From assembly GCF_009377235.1 (NCBI RefSeq), contig NZ_VMNX01000015.1, positions 1 through 64,000 on the forward strand: 64,000 nucleotides of DNA, written 5' to 3'. The notes below the pieces were generated by a model. The model saw only the letters and a program-made list of their open reading frames with translations. It was not told the origin of the DNA and did not search any database. Source of the DNA: Streptomyces acidicola (GTDB lineage Bacteria > Actinomycetota > Actinomycetes > Streptomycetales > Streptomycetaceae). The position numbers and the translations under genes are program-made. Numbering within the stretch: position 1 is the stretch's first letter; the number at the start of each line of letters is the position of its first letter. Positions 8,131 to 17,553 of the stretch are shown in pieces.

Positions 8131-10788
8131 ATGAGTGAGCACCGTCGCAAACCGACGCAGCCGCAGGGAGGCGGACGAGCCGCGGCCCGACGCGGTCAGT
8201 CGGCGTCCTCCGGCCGCCGCGCGGCACCGCGAGGCGCCACCGGGTCTCCTTCAGGCTCCCATGACTTGGGAGGTGAGGATCGCCCTTACGGCGGGCGAGC
8301 CGAGGCCCGGCGGGCAGCCCAGAGAGGCGGAGGGGGTGGCCGCCGCAGAGCGGCACCCGAAGGCGCGGGACGAGGTCCCGGGCGTGGCAGAGGGCGTGCC
8401 GCGCCGCCCGACAGGAAACGGATCATCGACTACCCGCGCGCCGGGAAGTACGGCGCTGGCCGCTGGGTGCCGTCGTGGAAGCTGGTGACCGGACTTTTCA
8501 TCGGCTTCTTCGGCGGTCTGCTGGCTCTCGCGGGTGTTGGATACGCCTGGGTGAACGTGCCGGACGTCCAACAGACGGCGACATCACAGAACAACGTCTT
8601 CTACTGGGCGGACCGCTCTGAGATGGTCGCGACTGGGGGTGAGACGAACCGGCAGATCATCAACCTCTCACAGATCCCCAAGAACATGCAGTATGCGGTC
8701 ATCTCGCAGGAGAACAAGACCTTCTACGACGACAACGGCATCGACCCGATGGGCATCGCCCGTGCCGTGTTGAACATGGCCCAGGGTGGTGACACCCAGG
8801 GTGGCTCCACGATCACCCAGCAGTACGTGAAGAATGCGATGCTGGACGATCAGTCACAGACGGTCTCCCGGAAGTTCAAGGAGCTGTTCGTCTCCATCAA
8901 GGTCGGCACCGACATGGACAAAGACGAAATCATGGCCGGCTACCTGAACTCCGCCTACTACGGCCGCAACGCTTACGGCATCCAGGCTGCCGCGCGCGCG
9001 TACTTCAACAAGGACGCCGTCAGCTTGAACGCAGGCGAGTGTGCCTTCCTGGCGGCGACGCTCAAGGGCGCCACGTACTACGACCCCGCGGGCGCGACGT
9101 CCATCGACCCGGCAGCGACCCCCCAGGACAACAGCAGGCGAGCCCTGCGGCAGATGCAGGACACCCTCGACAAGATGGTCGAGTACCGCCATCTGAGTGC
9201 CACAGAGCGGGCCAAGTACACCAAGCTCCCCAAGTGGCAGAATCCGCGCGCGAACAACAAGTTGAGCGGCCAGGTCGGCTACCTGGTCGACCTGGCCAAG
9301 GCTTACCTGATCAACAACGACATCGTCAGCGCCGACAAGCTCCAGCAGGGTGGGTACTCGATCTACACGACCTTTGAGAAGAAGAAGGTCGACGAGCTCG
9401 AAGCTGCGGTCAAGAAGGTCCAAAAGGCGAACATCAAGCCCAAGGAGCGCCCGAAGACGGACACCCACGTCCAGTTCGGCGGGGCGTCCGTGGACCCGGC
9501 CACCGGCGCGATCAAGGCCTGCTACGGCGGCGAGGACGCGACCAAGCACTTCACCAACAACTGCGACGTGACCGGTGCCCAAGTCGGGTCGACCTTCAAG
9601 CCGTTCGTTCTGGCGGCCGCAATGCAGTGGGGTGTGCGCGACAAGGACGGCCTCCCGACTCAGCCGCAGGACGAGCGCACGATCGCCTCTCCGAAAAGCC
9701 TGTACAGCGGTAAGAACAAGCTGAAGATCAGGACTTACGACGGGGAGATCTGGCGAAACGAGAAGGACCAGGAATGGCTGCAGGTGAACGACGGAGACGA
9801 GTCATACGGATCGCCGCCCGACAACAAGATTGACCTTCGTGAAGCGATGAGGGTCTCGGCCAACTCCGCGTTCGTCCAGCTCGGCATGGACGTCGGCCTG
9901 GACAAGGTGAAGGAGGCCGCCGTGGACGCGGGTCTCCTCGACAGCAGTCTGACCGGCACAAGCTTCCCGTCCTTCTCGATCGGCATCTCCGACCCGAGCG
10001 CGATCCGAATGGCCGGGTCGTACGCCACCTTCGCGGCCAGAGGCAAGCAGCGTGATCTGTACTCGGTCACAGAGGTCACGAGCCGGGACGGCACGGTCTT
10101 CAATCACGATGAGGTCGCTAAGACCAAGACGGCCTTCACGGCCCCGGTCGCCGACAACGTCACCGACGTCCTCAAGACCGTGGTAGAGGACGGAACAGGC
10201 ACCAATGCCCAGCTGCCCGGTCGTGACGTGGCGGGCAAGACCGGTACCACCGACGGTAACAAGTCCGCCTGGTTCGTCGGGTACGTACCACAGCTGTCGA
10301 CGGCGATTGGCATGTACCGCATGGACGACAACGCCTCCGGCAAGGAGCGCGAGTTCCTGCAGATGTACGGGACCGGCGATCAGGAGTCGATCCACGGTGC
10401 TTCGTTCCCGTCCGAAATCTGGCACGACTATATGGAGCAGGCACTCAAGGGCGAGCCGGTAGAGGACTTCCCGAAGCCCGAGCCCATCGGCGTGATCGTC
10501 AACGACGAACCGGACCCGACCCCGACCCCGACCCCGACCGAAACGGAAGAGGAGAGCCCCGAGCCCAGCCCCACGCCGAGCGAGAGCGAGGCCGAGCCGT
10601 CGCCCTCGCAGTCCGAGACCTGCAACAACCCGTTCGACCCGACCTGCAACGACACGGGTGGCAACGACACGGGTGGGACGGACACCGGAGGGACGGATGG
10701 CGGTTCGAGCGCCTCACCGAGCCAATCCGAGGGCAATACGAGAGGCAATGGCAACAACGGAGGCATCTTCGCAGGCCCGAACGGCTAG
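8131..10788 (+). CDS. bifunctional penicillin-binding protein (class A)
   Basis: 885 residues. It polymerises and cross-links peptidoglycan outside the membrane. An Arg/Gly-rich cytoplasmic tail (1-105) leads to one membrane helix (LVTGLFIGFFGGLLALAGVG). The GT51 transglycosylase domain follows (SQENKTFYDDNGID with the catalytic Glu, GGSTITQQY, RKFKELFVSIK). The transpeptidase has all three motifs: STFK near 487, SANS near 575, and KTGT near 703. The C-terminus is a low-complexity Pro/Thr/Ser/Glu then Gly/Asp/Thr tail with two cysteines (CNNPFDPTC). The ATG at 8131 follows GAGGAG; an earlier in-frame start lacks one. The gene ends before a parS pair and a hairpin. Confidence 0.93.
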   Translation: MSEHRRKPTQPQGGGRAAARRGQSASSGRRAAPRGATGSPSGSHDLGGEDRPYGGRAEARRAAQRGGGGGRRRAAPEGAGRGPGRGRGRAAPPDRKRIIDYPRAGKYGAGRWVPSWKLVTGLFIGFFGGLLALAGVGYAWVNVPDVQQTATSQNNVFYWADRSEMVATGGETNRQIINLSQIPKNMQYAVISQENKTFYDDNGIDPMGIARAVLNMAQGGDTQGGSTITQQYVKNAMLDDQSQTVSRKFKELFVSIKVGTDMDKDEIMAGYLNSAYYGRNAYGIQAAARAYFNKDAVSLNAGECAFLAATLKGATYYDPAGATSIDPAATPQDNSRRALRQMQDTLDKMVEYRHLSATERAKYTKLPKWQNPRANNKLSGQVGYLVDLAKAYLINNDIVSADKLQQGGYSIYTTFEKKKVDELEAAVKKVQKANIKPKERPKTDTHVQFGGASVDPATGAIKACYGGEDATKHFTNNCDVTGAQVGSTFKPFVLAAAMQWGVRDKDGLPTQPQDERTIASPKSLYSGKNKLKIRTYDGEIWRNEKDQEWLQVNDGDESYGSPPDNKIDLREAMRVSANSAFVQLGMDVGLDKVKEAAVDAGLLDSSLTGTSFPSFSIGISDPSAIRMAGSYATFAARGKQRDLYSVTEVTSRDGTVFNHDEVAKTKTAFTAPVADNVTDVLKTVVEDGTGTNAQLPGRDVAGKTGTTDGNKSAWFVGYVPQLSTAIGMYRMDDNASGKEREFLQMYGTGDQESIHGASFPSEIWHDYMEQALKGEPVEDFPKPEPIGVIVNDEPDPTPTPTPTETEEESPEPSPTPSESEAEPSPSQSETCNNPFDPTCNDTGGNDTGGTDTGGTDGGSSASPSQSEGNTRGNGNNGGIFAGPNG

Positions 10789-10815
10789 CCGCCGTGGATG
10801 GTCACCATCGAGGGT

Positions 10816-10829
10816 GTTTCACGTGAAAC
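10816..10829. other. parS site (ParB binding), perfect
   Basis: GTTTCACGTGAAAC exactly, centred in a 22-bp perfect palindrome (10812-10833), 27 bp after the PBP stop codon. Confidence 0.95.
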
Positions 10830-10843
10830 ACCCGTCGTGAGGT

Positions 10844-10857
10844 GTTTCACGTGAAAC
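10844..10857. other. parS site (ParB binding), perfect
   Basis: A second exact parS, 28 bp from the previous one, so the two sites lie on nearly the same face of the helix. It is followed directly by a GC hairpin. Confidence 0.95.
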
Positions 10858-10893
10858 GAGGGCCGTCGCACCCCACCGGGTACGGCGGCCCTC
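10858..10893 (+). terminator. hairpin terminator after the PBP gene
   Basis: Inverted repeat GAGGGCCG (10858-10865) with CGGCCCTC (10886-10893). It lies between the PBP gene and the next rightward gene. Confidence 0.55.
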
Positions 10894-10929
10894 GACGTGT
10901 TCCCAGGTACGTACGGCAGGATGTGCGAC

Positions 10930-12444
10930 ATGCCCAGTGCAGACACGACGCGAGTGAGCGTGGACGAGCCGGAGCCGGTGCAGCCGACCAAGGAGGACGG
11001 GGTCGCCGCGAACGGCAGTGAGCTCATCGGTGGACCTATCGGGCGGCGCGCACTGCTCGGGATGTCCTGGTGGACTCCCGTGCGGGTGGTCGCGCTCGTG
11101 GCGATCGGCATGTTCGCCCTCGGCATGGTGCAGAAGCTGCCCTGCTACGACGGTGCCTGGTTCTTCGGGGTCAGCTCCCAGTACACGCACGCGTGCTACT
11201 CGGACATCCCCCACCTCTACCAGGGGCGCGGCTTCGCCGACGGGCTTGTGCCGTACTTCGACAAGATCCCCGGCGACATGCAGTACCTGGAGTACCCGGT
11301 ACTGACCGGTGTGTTCATGGAGGTCGCCTCCTGGCTCACTCCGGGCAGCGGCAGCATCCAGGACCAGGAGCAGTGGTACTGGATGGTCAATGCCGGGATG
11401 CTGATGGTGTGCACGGCAGTCATTGCCGTCTGCACCGTACGCACTCAGCGTCGACGCCCCTGGGACGGCCTCCTGGTCGCGCTCGCGCCCGCGTTCGCGT
11501 TGACGGCCACCATCAACTGGGACCTGCTCGCTGTCGCCCTGCTGGCCGCCGCGCTGCTGATGTGGTCGCGTCGGCGCCCCCTCGCCTTCGGCGTGCTGGT
11601 GGGGCTCGCGACGGCCGCGAAGTTCTATCCTTTCCTGGTTCTCGGACCGCTCTTCGTCCTGTGCTGGCGGGCGGGCAAGTGGCGGGAGTTCGGTACGGCG
11701 CTGCTCGGTGCCGTCGGCGCCTGGCTCGTCGTCAACCTTCCGGTGATGTTCCTCGCTCCGGAGGGATGGGCCAAGTTCTACAGCTTCAGCCGTGAGCGCG
11801 GAGTCGACTTCGGCTCGATCTTCCTGATTCTTTCGCAGCGGTTCGACATCCAGATCACCGCGGCCGCGGCCAACACCTCCGCAATGATCATGATGGTGGT
11901 CGCGTGTGGCGGCATCGCCGCACTCGCGTTCAGCGCTCCGCGCCGACCGCGCTTCGCCCAGCTCGCCTTCCTGATCGTCGCGGCCTTCATCCTGACCAAC
12001 AAGGTCTACTCGCCGCAGTACGTGCTCTGGCTGATCCCCCTCGCCGTGCTGGCCAGGCCGCGCTGGCGGGACTTCCTGATCTGGCAGGCGTGCGAGGTCG
12101 CGTACTTCCTCGGGATCTGGATGTACCTCGCGTACACGACCAGCGGGGACGCCCACAAGGGGCTCCCGACCGAGGGCTACCAACTCGCCATCGCCGTCCA
12201 CCTGCTGGGAACGCTGTACCTGTGCGCCGTCGTCGTACGGGACGTCTACCTGCCGGAGCGTGACGTGGTGCGCCGGGCCGGCGACGACGATCCGGCGGGC
12301 GGCGTACTGGACGGCGCGGAGGACGTCTTCGTGCTCGGCGCGGCGGCTCATCCCCCGAGGCATGCGGCGCACCTCGACGGGCCGCACGTCGAGTGGGGCG
12401 ACCACGGCACCGGTGGGAGTTCGCCCTCAGCGAACAAGGTGTAG
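10930..12444 (+). CDS. GT87-like integral membrane glycosyltransferase
   Basis: 504 residues with about 10 membrane helices (first: VRVVALVAIGMFALGMV). After the first helix comes a long extracytoplasmic loop with YSDIPHLYQGRGF and QYLEYPVLTG, features of polyprenol-phosphate-dependent mannosyltransferases (GT-C fold, DUF2029/GT87). The conserved acidic residue of that loop is present in YSDI. The tail after the last helix is cytoplasmic and ends SPSANKV. The start is either ATG 10930 or ATG 10921; neither has a strong ribosome site, and I took the former. The donor and acceptor cannot be told. A very strong terminator follows. Confidence 0.8.
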   Translation: MPSADTTRVSVDEPEPVQPTKEDGVAANGSELIGGPIGRRALLGMSWWTPVRVVALVAIGMFALGMVQKLPCYDGAWFFGVSSQYTHACYSDIPHLYQGRGFADGLVPYFDKIPGDMQYLEYPVLTGVFMEVASWLTPGSGSIQDQEQWYWMVNAGMLMVCTAVIAVCTVRTQRRRPWDGLLVALAPAFALTATINWDLLAVALLAAALLMWSRRRPLAFGVLVGLATAAKFYPFLVLGPLFVLCWRAGKWREFGTALLGAVGAWLVVNLPVMFLAPEGWAKFYSFSRERGVDFGSIFLILSQRFDIQITAAAANTSAMIMMVVACGGIAALAFSAPRRPRFAQLAFLIVAAFILTNKVYSPQYVLWLIPLAVLARPRWRDFLIWQACEVAYFLGIWMYLAYTTSGDAHKGLPTEGYQLAIAVHLLGTLYLCAVVVRDVYLPERDVVRRAGDDDPAGGVLDGAEDVFVLGAAAHPPRHAAHLDGPHVEWGDHGTGGSSPSANKV

Positions 12445-12450
12445 GGAAGG

Positions 12451-12495
12451 TACGCAGAAGGCCGTACACGGGCTCCGTGTACGGCCTTCTGCGTA
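12451..12495. terminator. bidirectional terminator
   Basis: A perfect 20-bp inverted repeat (12451-12470 with 12476-12495) around a 5-nt loop, in the spacer between the rightward GT87 gene and the leftward racemase gene. It is placed to stop transcription from both sides. Confidence 0.85.
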
Positions 12496-12544
12496 CTGGG
12501 GGCGATCCGGCAACCGAGGCTCCGCTCGGCCCGTGACCGTCCGG

Positions 12545-13576
12545 TCAGCGGTCGACGATCCGGTCGAACTGTGTGGTGGTGTGCCGCAGGTGGGCCACCA
12601 GTTCCTCGCCAACCTGGGGCTCCGGGGCGTCCGCGGGCACGAAGAGGATCGACACCTGCATATGCGGCGGCTCCGCGAACCAACGCTGCTTGCCGCCCCA
12701 GACGAACGGAGCAAGGTTCCGGTTGACCGTGGCGAGGCCGGCGCGGGCGACGCCCTTGGCGCGCGGCATGACGCCGTGCAACGCCTTCGGGGCCTCCAGA
12801 CCCACCCCGTGCGACGTACCGCCCGCCACGACCACCAGGAAGCCGTCGGAGGCCGCCTTCTGCTGGCGGTAGCCGAAGCGGTCGCCCTTGGATACCCGGG
12901 TGACGTCCAGGACGGCGCCCCGGTACTCGGTCGCCTCGTGGTCCCCCAGCCACAGCCGCGTGCCGATGCGGGCGCGGAAGCGGGTCTGCGGGAACTGCTG
13001 CTGCAGGCGGACGAGTTCCGCGGCCTTGAGATGGCTGACGAACATCGTGTGGAGCGGCAGTCGGGCCGCGCGCAGGCGGTCCATCCAGCCGATGACCTCC
13101 TCGACGGCGTCAGAGCCGTCGGTGCGGTCCAGCGGCAGGTGGAGGGCGAACCCCTCCAGGCGGACGTTCTCTATGGCGGCGTGGAGCTGCGGCAGGTCCT
13201 GCTCGCTCACACCGTGCCGTTTCATCGAGGACATGACCTCGATGACCACGCGGGCGCCCACGAGGCCGTACACGCCGTCCACGGACGACACGGAGCGAAT
13301 GACGCGGTCGGGCAGCGGCACCGGCTCCTCGCCCCGCCGGAACGGCGTGAGCACCAGCAGGTCGCCGCTGAACCAGTCCTTGATCCGGGCGGCCTCGTAT
13401 GTGGTGCCGATGGCGAGGATGTCCGATCCGAGGCGCGTGGCCTCCTCGGCCAGCCGCTCGTGGCCGAAGCCGTAGCCGTTGCCCTTGCAGACCGGGACGA
13501 GCCCCGGGAACTGCTCCTGCACGTGCTTGTGGTGTGCCCGCCAGCGCGCGGTGTCGACGTAGAGCGTGAGCGCCAT
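12545..13576 (-). CDS. alanine racemase family PLP enzyme
   Basis: 343 residues, ATG start at 13576. The N-terminus VPVCKGNGYGFG (residues 27-38) carries the PLP-binding lysine of fold-type III racemases. GTRLWLGDH near residue 215 and KGDRFGYRQ near 240 fall where alanine racemases have their phosphate-binding and second catalytic Tyr regions; a Tyr is kept there. It is shorter than and divergent from the usual Alr, and lies just downstream of the femX gene on the same strand. A role with peptidoglycan precursors is possible, but the substrate is not known. It may be a paralogue of the main racemase. Confidence 0.8.
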   Translation of the reverse strand: MALTLYVDTARWRAHHKHVQEQFPGLVPVCKGNGYGFGHERLAEEATRLGSDILAIGTTYEAARIKDWFSGDLLVLTPFRRGEEPVPLPDRVIRSVSSVDGVYGLVGARVVIEVMSSMKRHGVSEQDLPQLHAAIENVRLEGFALHLPLDRTDGSDAVEEVIGWMDRLRAARLPLHTMFVSHLKAAELVRLQQQFPQTRFRARIGTRLWLGDHEATEYRGAVLDVTRVSKGDRFGYRQQKAASDGFLVVVAGGTSHGVGLEAPKALHGVMPRAKGVARAGLATVNRNLAPFVWGGKQRWFAEPPHMQVSILFVPADAPEPQVGEELVAHLRHTTTQFDRIVDR

Positions 13577-13674
13577 GGCCGGTCCCGGAACCTTTCTCGT
13601 GGCTGCGGTGTATCAGAGGTGTGAAGCGCAATTGTGATGCATCCGCCGGACCGGCGGGGCGATACCGGACCGCG

Positions 13675-14793
13675 TCAGCGGCGGGACATGTAGATGTCGA
13701 GCGCCTTGTGGAGCAGCTTGTTGAGCGGGAAGTCCCACTCACCCAGGTATTCGGCTGCCTGCCCGCCCGTCCCGACCTTGAACTGGATCAGGCCGAAAAG
13801 GTGGTCCGTCTCGTCCAGCGAGTCGGAGATGCCGCGCAGGTCGTAGACGGTCGCACCGAGGGCGTAGGCGTCACGCAGCATCCGCCACTGCATCGCGTTC
13901 GAGGGCCGGACCTCACGCCCGATGTTGTCCGACGCGCCGTACGAGTACCAGACGTGCCCACCGACGACCAGCATCGTCGCCGCCGACAGGTTCACGCCGT
14001 TGTGCCGGGCGAAGTACAGCCGCATGCGATTGGGGTCCTCCGTGTTGAGGGCCGTCCACATGCGCTGGAAGTACGACAGCGGGCGGGGCCGGAAGCGGTC
14101 GCGCACGGCTGTGATCTCGTACAGCCGCTGCCACTCCTCCAGGTCGTGGTAGCCGCCCTGGACGACTTCGACGCCCGCCTTCTCGGCCTTCTTGATGTTG
14201 CGGCGCCACAGCTGGTTGAAGTTCTTGTGGACCTCTTCCAGGGAGCGGTTCGCGAGCGGCACCTGGTAGACATAGCGGGGCTGGACGTCACCGAAGCCGG
14301 CCCCTCCGTCCTCGCCCTGCTGCCAGCCCATACGGCGCAGCTTGTCGGCGACCTCGAAGGCACGCGGCTCGATGAAGTCGGCCTCGATGTCGCGCAGGCG
14401 CTTCACGTCCGGGTCCTGGATGCCCTTCTTGATGGACCCGGCCTCCCAGCGCCGAATGATCACTGGCGGGCCCATCTTCACGGAGAAGGCGCCCTGCTGC
14501 TTGAGATGCGCGAGCATCGGTTCCAGCCAGTCGACGAGATTCGGCGCGAACCAGTTGATGACCGGGCCCTCGGGCAGATAGGCGAGATAGCGCTTGATCT
14601 TGGGCAGCTGCCGGTAGAGGACGAGGCCCGCACCGACCATCTCGCCCGTCTTGTCGAACCAGCCGAGGCTCTCGGAGCGCCACTCCGCCTTGACGTCAGC
14701 CCAGGCCGGGACCTGCATGTGGCTCGCCGCCGGCAGGCTCTGGATGTACGCCAGATGCTGCTCTCGGCTGATCGTCCTCAGGGTCAGGCTCAT
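13675..14793 (-). CDS. femX: FemX-type lipid II:glycine glycyltransferase
   Basis: 372 residues, ATG start at 14793. FemABX proteins have two GNAT-like folds and transfer an amino acid from its tRNA to the peptidoglycan stem peptide. In Streptomyces, whose wall uses LL-diaminopimelate, FemX adds the single bridging glycine to lipid II. Visible features are HMQVPAWADVKAEW near residue 24, EVHKNFNQLWRRNIKKAEKAG (residues 188-208, the typical basic coiled segment), and NGVNLSAATMLVVGGHVWYSYGAS near 264, which fits the second GNAT domain. It lies upstream of the racemase-like gene on the same strand. Confidence 0.88.
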   Translation of the reverse strand: MSLTLRTISREQHLAYIQSLPAASHMQVPAWADVKAEWRSESLGWFDKTGEMVGAGLVLYRQLPKIKRYLAYLPEGPVINWFAPNLVDWLEPMLAHLKQQGAFSVKMGPPVIIRRWEAGSIKKGIQDPDVKRLRDIEADFIEPRAFEVADKLRRMGWQQGEDGGAGFGDVQPRYVYQVPLANRSLEEVHKNFNQLWRRNIKKAEKAGVEVVQGGYHDLEEWQRLYEITAVRDRFRPRPLSYFQRMWTALNTEDPNRMRLYFARHNGVNLSAATMLVVGGHVWYSYGASDNIGREVRPSNAMQWRMLRDAYALGATVYDLRGISDSLDETDHLFGLIQFKVGTGGQAAEYLGEWDFPLNKLLHKALDIYMSRR

Positions 14794-14944
14794 TCGGGGC
14801 GCTCCTCGGGCTGGTGTGTCCCCATGGGTACAGGGGCTCCGGCTCTAGCGCCGAAGCCTACTGCGCCCTGCGAGCGCGCCGTCTGGCCGTATGCAACCCG
14901 GGCTCCGACCGGTGCGTGGCCGGGACGCCGCGAGGTGTTGTTCG

Positions 14945-14996
14945 GCCGGCTGACGGGTCGTCGGCCGGGGAGTCCGCCGACGACCCGTCAGCCGGC
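14945..14996 (-). terminator. strong hairpin terminator
   Basis: A perfect 21-bp inverted repeat (14945-14965 with 14976-14996) with a 10-nt loop. It starts 9 bp beyond the stop of the leftward small membrane protein gene. Confidence 0.85.
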
Positions 14997-15005
14997 GCGA
15001 CGGGG

Positions 15006-15320
15006 TCAGCCGATGATCCCGCCGAAGAGGCCGCCATGTGCCATGCCGAGGAAGAAGCCGACCGCCGAGGCACCGAGACCCACGATCAGACCGAAGCGCT
15101 CACGGGTCGTCTCCGAGATGAACTGCCCGTACGCTCCGGTCAAGATCCCCACCAGACCTGTCCAGGAACTGAGCAGGTGCAGATGGTCGAACATCGCCGT
15201 GACGAAGGAGACCACCCCGAGCACAAGCGTCACGGCAACCAGGGTGTCCTGCACGGGGTGGGGCTTGTGATCGGTGGCGAACAGGGATCCGGCGATGTTG
15301 GGTCGCATTGTCTGTGCCAT
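15006..15320 (-). CDS. small membrane protein
   Basis: 104 residues with three hydrophobic segments: DTLVAVTLVLGVVSFVTAMF, LSSWTGLVGILTGAYG and FGLIVGLGASAVGFFLGMAHG. The start MAQTMRPNIAGS (15318-15320) has a clear GGAGGT ribosome site; an in-frame start 45 bp earlier does not. A strong terminator follows directly. No known family function; it stands divergently from rpsF, as in related genomes as far as I recall. Confidence 0.8.
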   Translation of the reverse strand: MAQTMRPNIAGSLFATDHKPHPVQDTLVAVTLVLGVVSFVTAMFDHLHLLSSWTGLVGILTGAYGQFISETTRERFGLIVGLGASAVGFFLGMAHGGLFGGIIG

Positions 15321-15584
15321 GGGGCACCTCCTGCGGAAGACGGCGCATCGTAGCGCCTTACTCACCCGATCTGTACAGATTGACGGTCCCCACCGCCTGA
15401 TTTCAACCGGAAGCGGGGGTGCGGGTACTCTTTACCGTCTGCACTGGTGTCTGCCCAGGCCACGACGGGGGATCTCAGCCGGGACCCCCGAATGTCAGTG
15501 GCGGCCGATACCGTTGCGTACGCATCACAACCCTCCTGCCACGGAACGACCGTGGCCGCTGAGTCCAAAGGAGGTGGGTTCCAC

Positions 15585-15875
15585 ATGCGTCACTACGAGG
15601 TGATGGTCATCCTCGACCCCGATCTGGAGGAGCGCGCTGTCGCCCCCCTGATCGAGAACTTCCTCTCCGTCGTCCGTGAGGGCAACGGAAAGGTGGAGAA
15701 GGTCGACACCTGGGGCCGTCGTCGTCTCTCGTACGAGATCAAGAAGAAGCCTGAGGGCATCTACTCGGTCATCGACCTGCAGGCCGAGCCTGCGGTCGTC
15801 AAGGAGCTCGACCGCCAGATGAACCTGAACGAGTCGGTCCTCCGGACCAAGGTCCTCCGCCCCGAGACCCACTGA
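15585..15875 (+). CDS. rpsF: 30S ribosomal protein S6
   Basis: 96 residues, [20 protein letters not shown]6 binds 16S rRNA in the platform and pairs with S18, encoded two genes later. The ATG at 15585 follows a near-ideal ribosome site (AAAGGAGGT at 15567-15575); the frame is open further upstream but without a better start. It heads the conserved rpsF-ssb-rpsR-rplI operon, with spacers of 76, 82 and 18 bp. Confidence 0.97.
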   Translation: MRHYEVMVILDPDLEERAVAPLIENFLSVVREGNGKVEKVDTWGRRRLSYEIKKKPEGIYSVIDLQAEPAVVKELDRQMNLNESVLRTKVLRPETH

Positions 15876-15951
15876 GCACTCCCGCTCAGCTGATCTCGGG
15901 AATCGAGTAGCACCACAAGCAGCCAGCAGCAAACCCGCCGAGAGGTTCCCC

Positions 15952-16539
15952 ATGGCAGGCGAGACCGTCATCACGGTCGTCGGCAATCTTGTCGACGACC
16001 CCGAGCTGCGCTTCACCCCTTCCGGTGCGGCGGTCGCGAAGTTCCGTGTCGCGTCCACGCCCCGCACCTTCGACCGCCAGACGAACGAGTGGAAGGACGG
16101 CGAGAGCCTGTTCCTGACCTGCTCGGTCTGGCGTCAGGCGGCGGAGAACGTCGCCGAGTCGCTCCAGCGAGGCATGCGCGTCATCGTGCAGGGCCGGCTG
16201 AAGCAGCGGTCCTACGAGGATCGTGAGGGCGTCAAGCGCACGGTCTACGAGCTCGACGTCGACGAGGTCGGCGCGAGCCTGCGCAACGCCACGGCCAAGG
16301 TCACCAAAACCGCCGGCCGCGGTGGCCAGGGCGGTTACGGCGGCGGGGGCGGCCAGGGTGGCGGCGGCTGGGGCGGAGGCTCCGGCGGCGGCCAGCAGGG
16401 CGGCGGCGCTCCTGCCGACGACCCGTGGGCGACCGGCGCTCCCGCCGGTGGCAACCAGGGCGGTGGCAACCAGGGCGGTGGCGGCTGGGGCGGAGGCTCC
16501 GGCGGCGGTGGCGGCTACTCGGACGAGCCCCCCTTCTAG
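15952..16539 (+). CDS. ssb: single-stranded DNA-binding protein
   Basis: 195 residues. The OB fold (residues 1-110: [23 protein letters not shown], then [16 protein letters not shown] and [10 protein letters not shown]) binds single-stranded DNA as a tetramer. A long Gly/Gln-rich linker with GGG-W-GGGS repeats follows, and the protein ends in the acidic tip DEPPF that recruits partner proteins. Its place between rpsF and rpsR is the usual one for the housekeeping copy. Confidence 0.97.
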   Translation: MAGETVITVVGNLVDDPELRFTPSGAAVAKFRVASTPRTFDRQTNEWKDGESLFLTCSVWRQAAENVAESLQRGMRVIVQGRLKQRSYEDREGVKRTVYELDVDEVGASLRNATAKVTKTAGRGGQGGYGGGGGQGGGGWGGGSGGGQQGGGAPADDPWATGAPAGGNQGGGNQGGGGWGGGSGGGGGYSDEPPF

Positions 16540-16621
16540 GCCTTGGGGATCGGGATACCGGTCCATCACGGCGAGGGGCGGGGCCGTACCCCAAACTTCT
16601 TGATCACACAGGAGAAACACC

Positions 16622-16858
16622 ATGGCGAAGCCGCCTGTGCGCAAGCCTAAGAAGAAGGTCTGCGCTTTCTGCAAGGACAAGGTCACGTACGTGGACTACA
16701 AGGACACGAACATGCTGCGGAAGTTCATTTCCGACCGCGGCAAGATCCGTGCCCGCCGCGTGACCGGCAACTGCACGCAGCACCAGCGTGACGTCGCCAC
16801 GGCCGTGAAGAACAGCCGTGAGATGGCGCTGCTGCCCTACACCTCCACCGCGCGCTAA
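16622..16858 (+). CDS. rpsR: 30S ribosomal protein S18 (zinc-binding form)
   Basis: 78 residues. This is the C+ form with a zinc ribbon: C14 and C17 in CAFC, and C51 with H54 in CTQHQ. Streptomyces genomes also carry zinc-free paralogues expressed under zinc limitation; this operon copy is the zinc-replete one. The ATG at 16622 follows AGGAGAAAC. Confidence 0.96.
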   Translation: MAKPPVRKPKKKVCAFCKDKVTYVDYKDTNMLRKFISDRGKIRARRVTGNCTQHQRDVATAVKNSREMALLPYTSTAR

Positions 16859-16876
16859 GGGAAGGGTGACCTACTC

Positions 16877-17323
16877 ATGAAGATCATCCTCACCCACGAG
16901 GTCTCCGGCCTCGGTGCCGCGGGCGAAGTCGTCGACGTCAAGGACGGCTACGCTCGCAACTACCTGATCCCGCGGAAGTTTGCGATCCGCTGGACCAAGG
17001 GCGGCGAGAAGGACGTCGAGCAGATCCGTCGCGCTCGCAAGATCCACGAGATTCAGACCATCGAGCAGGCCAATCAGGTCAAGGCCCAGATCGAGGGTGT
17101 CAAGGTCCGCCTGGCCGTTCGCTCCGGCGACGCCGGTCGTCTCTTCGGTTCCGTCACCCCGGCCGACATCGCCTCGGCGATCAAGGCCTCCGGTGGCCCC
17201 GAGGTCGACAAGCGCCGCATCGAGCTGGTCACGCCCATCAAGACGCTGGGCGCCCACGAGACGTCCGTGCGTCTGCACCCCGAGGTGGCCGCCAAGGTCA
17301 GCATCGAGGTCGTTGCGGCGTAA
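16877..17323 (+). CDS. rplI: 50S ribosomal protein L9
   Basis: 148 residues, [22 protein letters not shown]. The N-terminal globular domain (1-50) with [14 protein letters not shown], the long connecting helix (52-80) and the C-terminal domain are all present at usual length. It is the last gene of the operon and is followed by a UUCG-loop hairpin. Confidence 0.97.
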   Translation: MKIILTHEVSGLGAAGEVVDVKDGYARNYLIPRKFAIRWTKGGEKDVEQIRRARKIHEIQTIEQANQVKAQIEGVKVRLAVRSGDAGRLFGSVTPADIASAIKASGGPEVDKRRIELVTPIKTLGAHETSVRLHPEVAAKVSIEVVAA

Positions 17324-17349
17324 GCGCCGCGCTCGCTGAAGCGGTATCC

Positions 17350-17377
17350 GGGGCCGCACCCTTCGGGGTGCGGCCCC
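17350..17377 (+). terminator. terminator of the rpsF-rplI operon
   Basis: A perfect 12-bp stem (GGGGCCGCACCC with its complement) capped by a TTCG tetraloop, 26 bp after the rplI stop. Confidence 0.85.
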
Positions 17378-17442
17378 CACTGCTTGCTTGGCCCCTCAGA
17401 CGGAGCCGAACCAGTCTAGGGACGCGCGTGTGACGCCTGCCT

Positions 17443-17456
17443 GTTTCACGTGAAAC
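17443..17456. other. parS site (ParB binding), perfect
   Basis: GTTTCACGTGAAAC exactly, centred in a 28-bp perfect palindrome (17436-17463) between the convergent rplI and MATE genes. Confidence 0.95.
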
Positions 17457-17475
17457 AGGCAGGAAGCGGGGCGAT

Positions 17476-17489
17476 GTTTCACGTAGCAC
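17476..17489. other. degenerate parS-like half site
   Basis: GTTTCACGTAGCAC: the left half and centre are intact, while three bases of the right half differ. It is 33 bp from the perfect site and may be a decayed or weak ParB site. Confidence 0.4.
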
Positions 17490-17553
17490 GCAGGCGGTTC
17501 GACCTGGACGACAGCGCTGCCGAAAATGCGTGACTCGGGCGCGGCCAACTTGC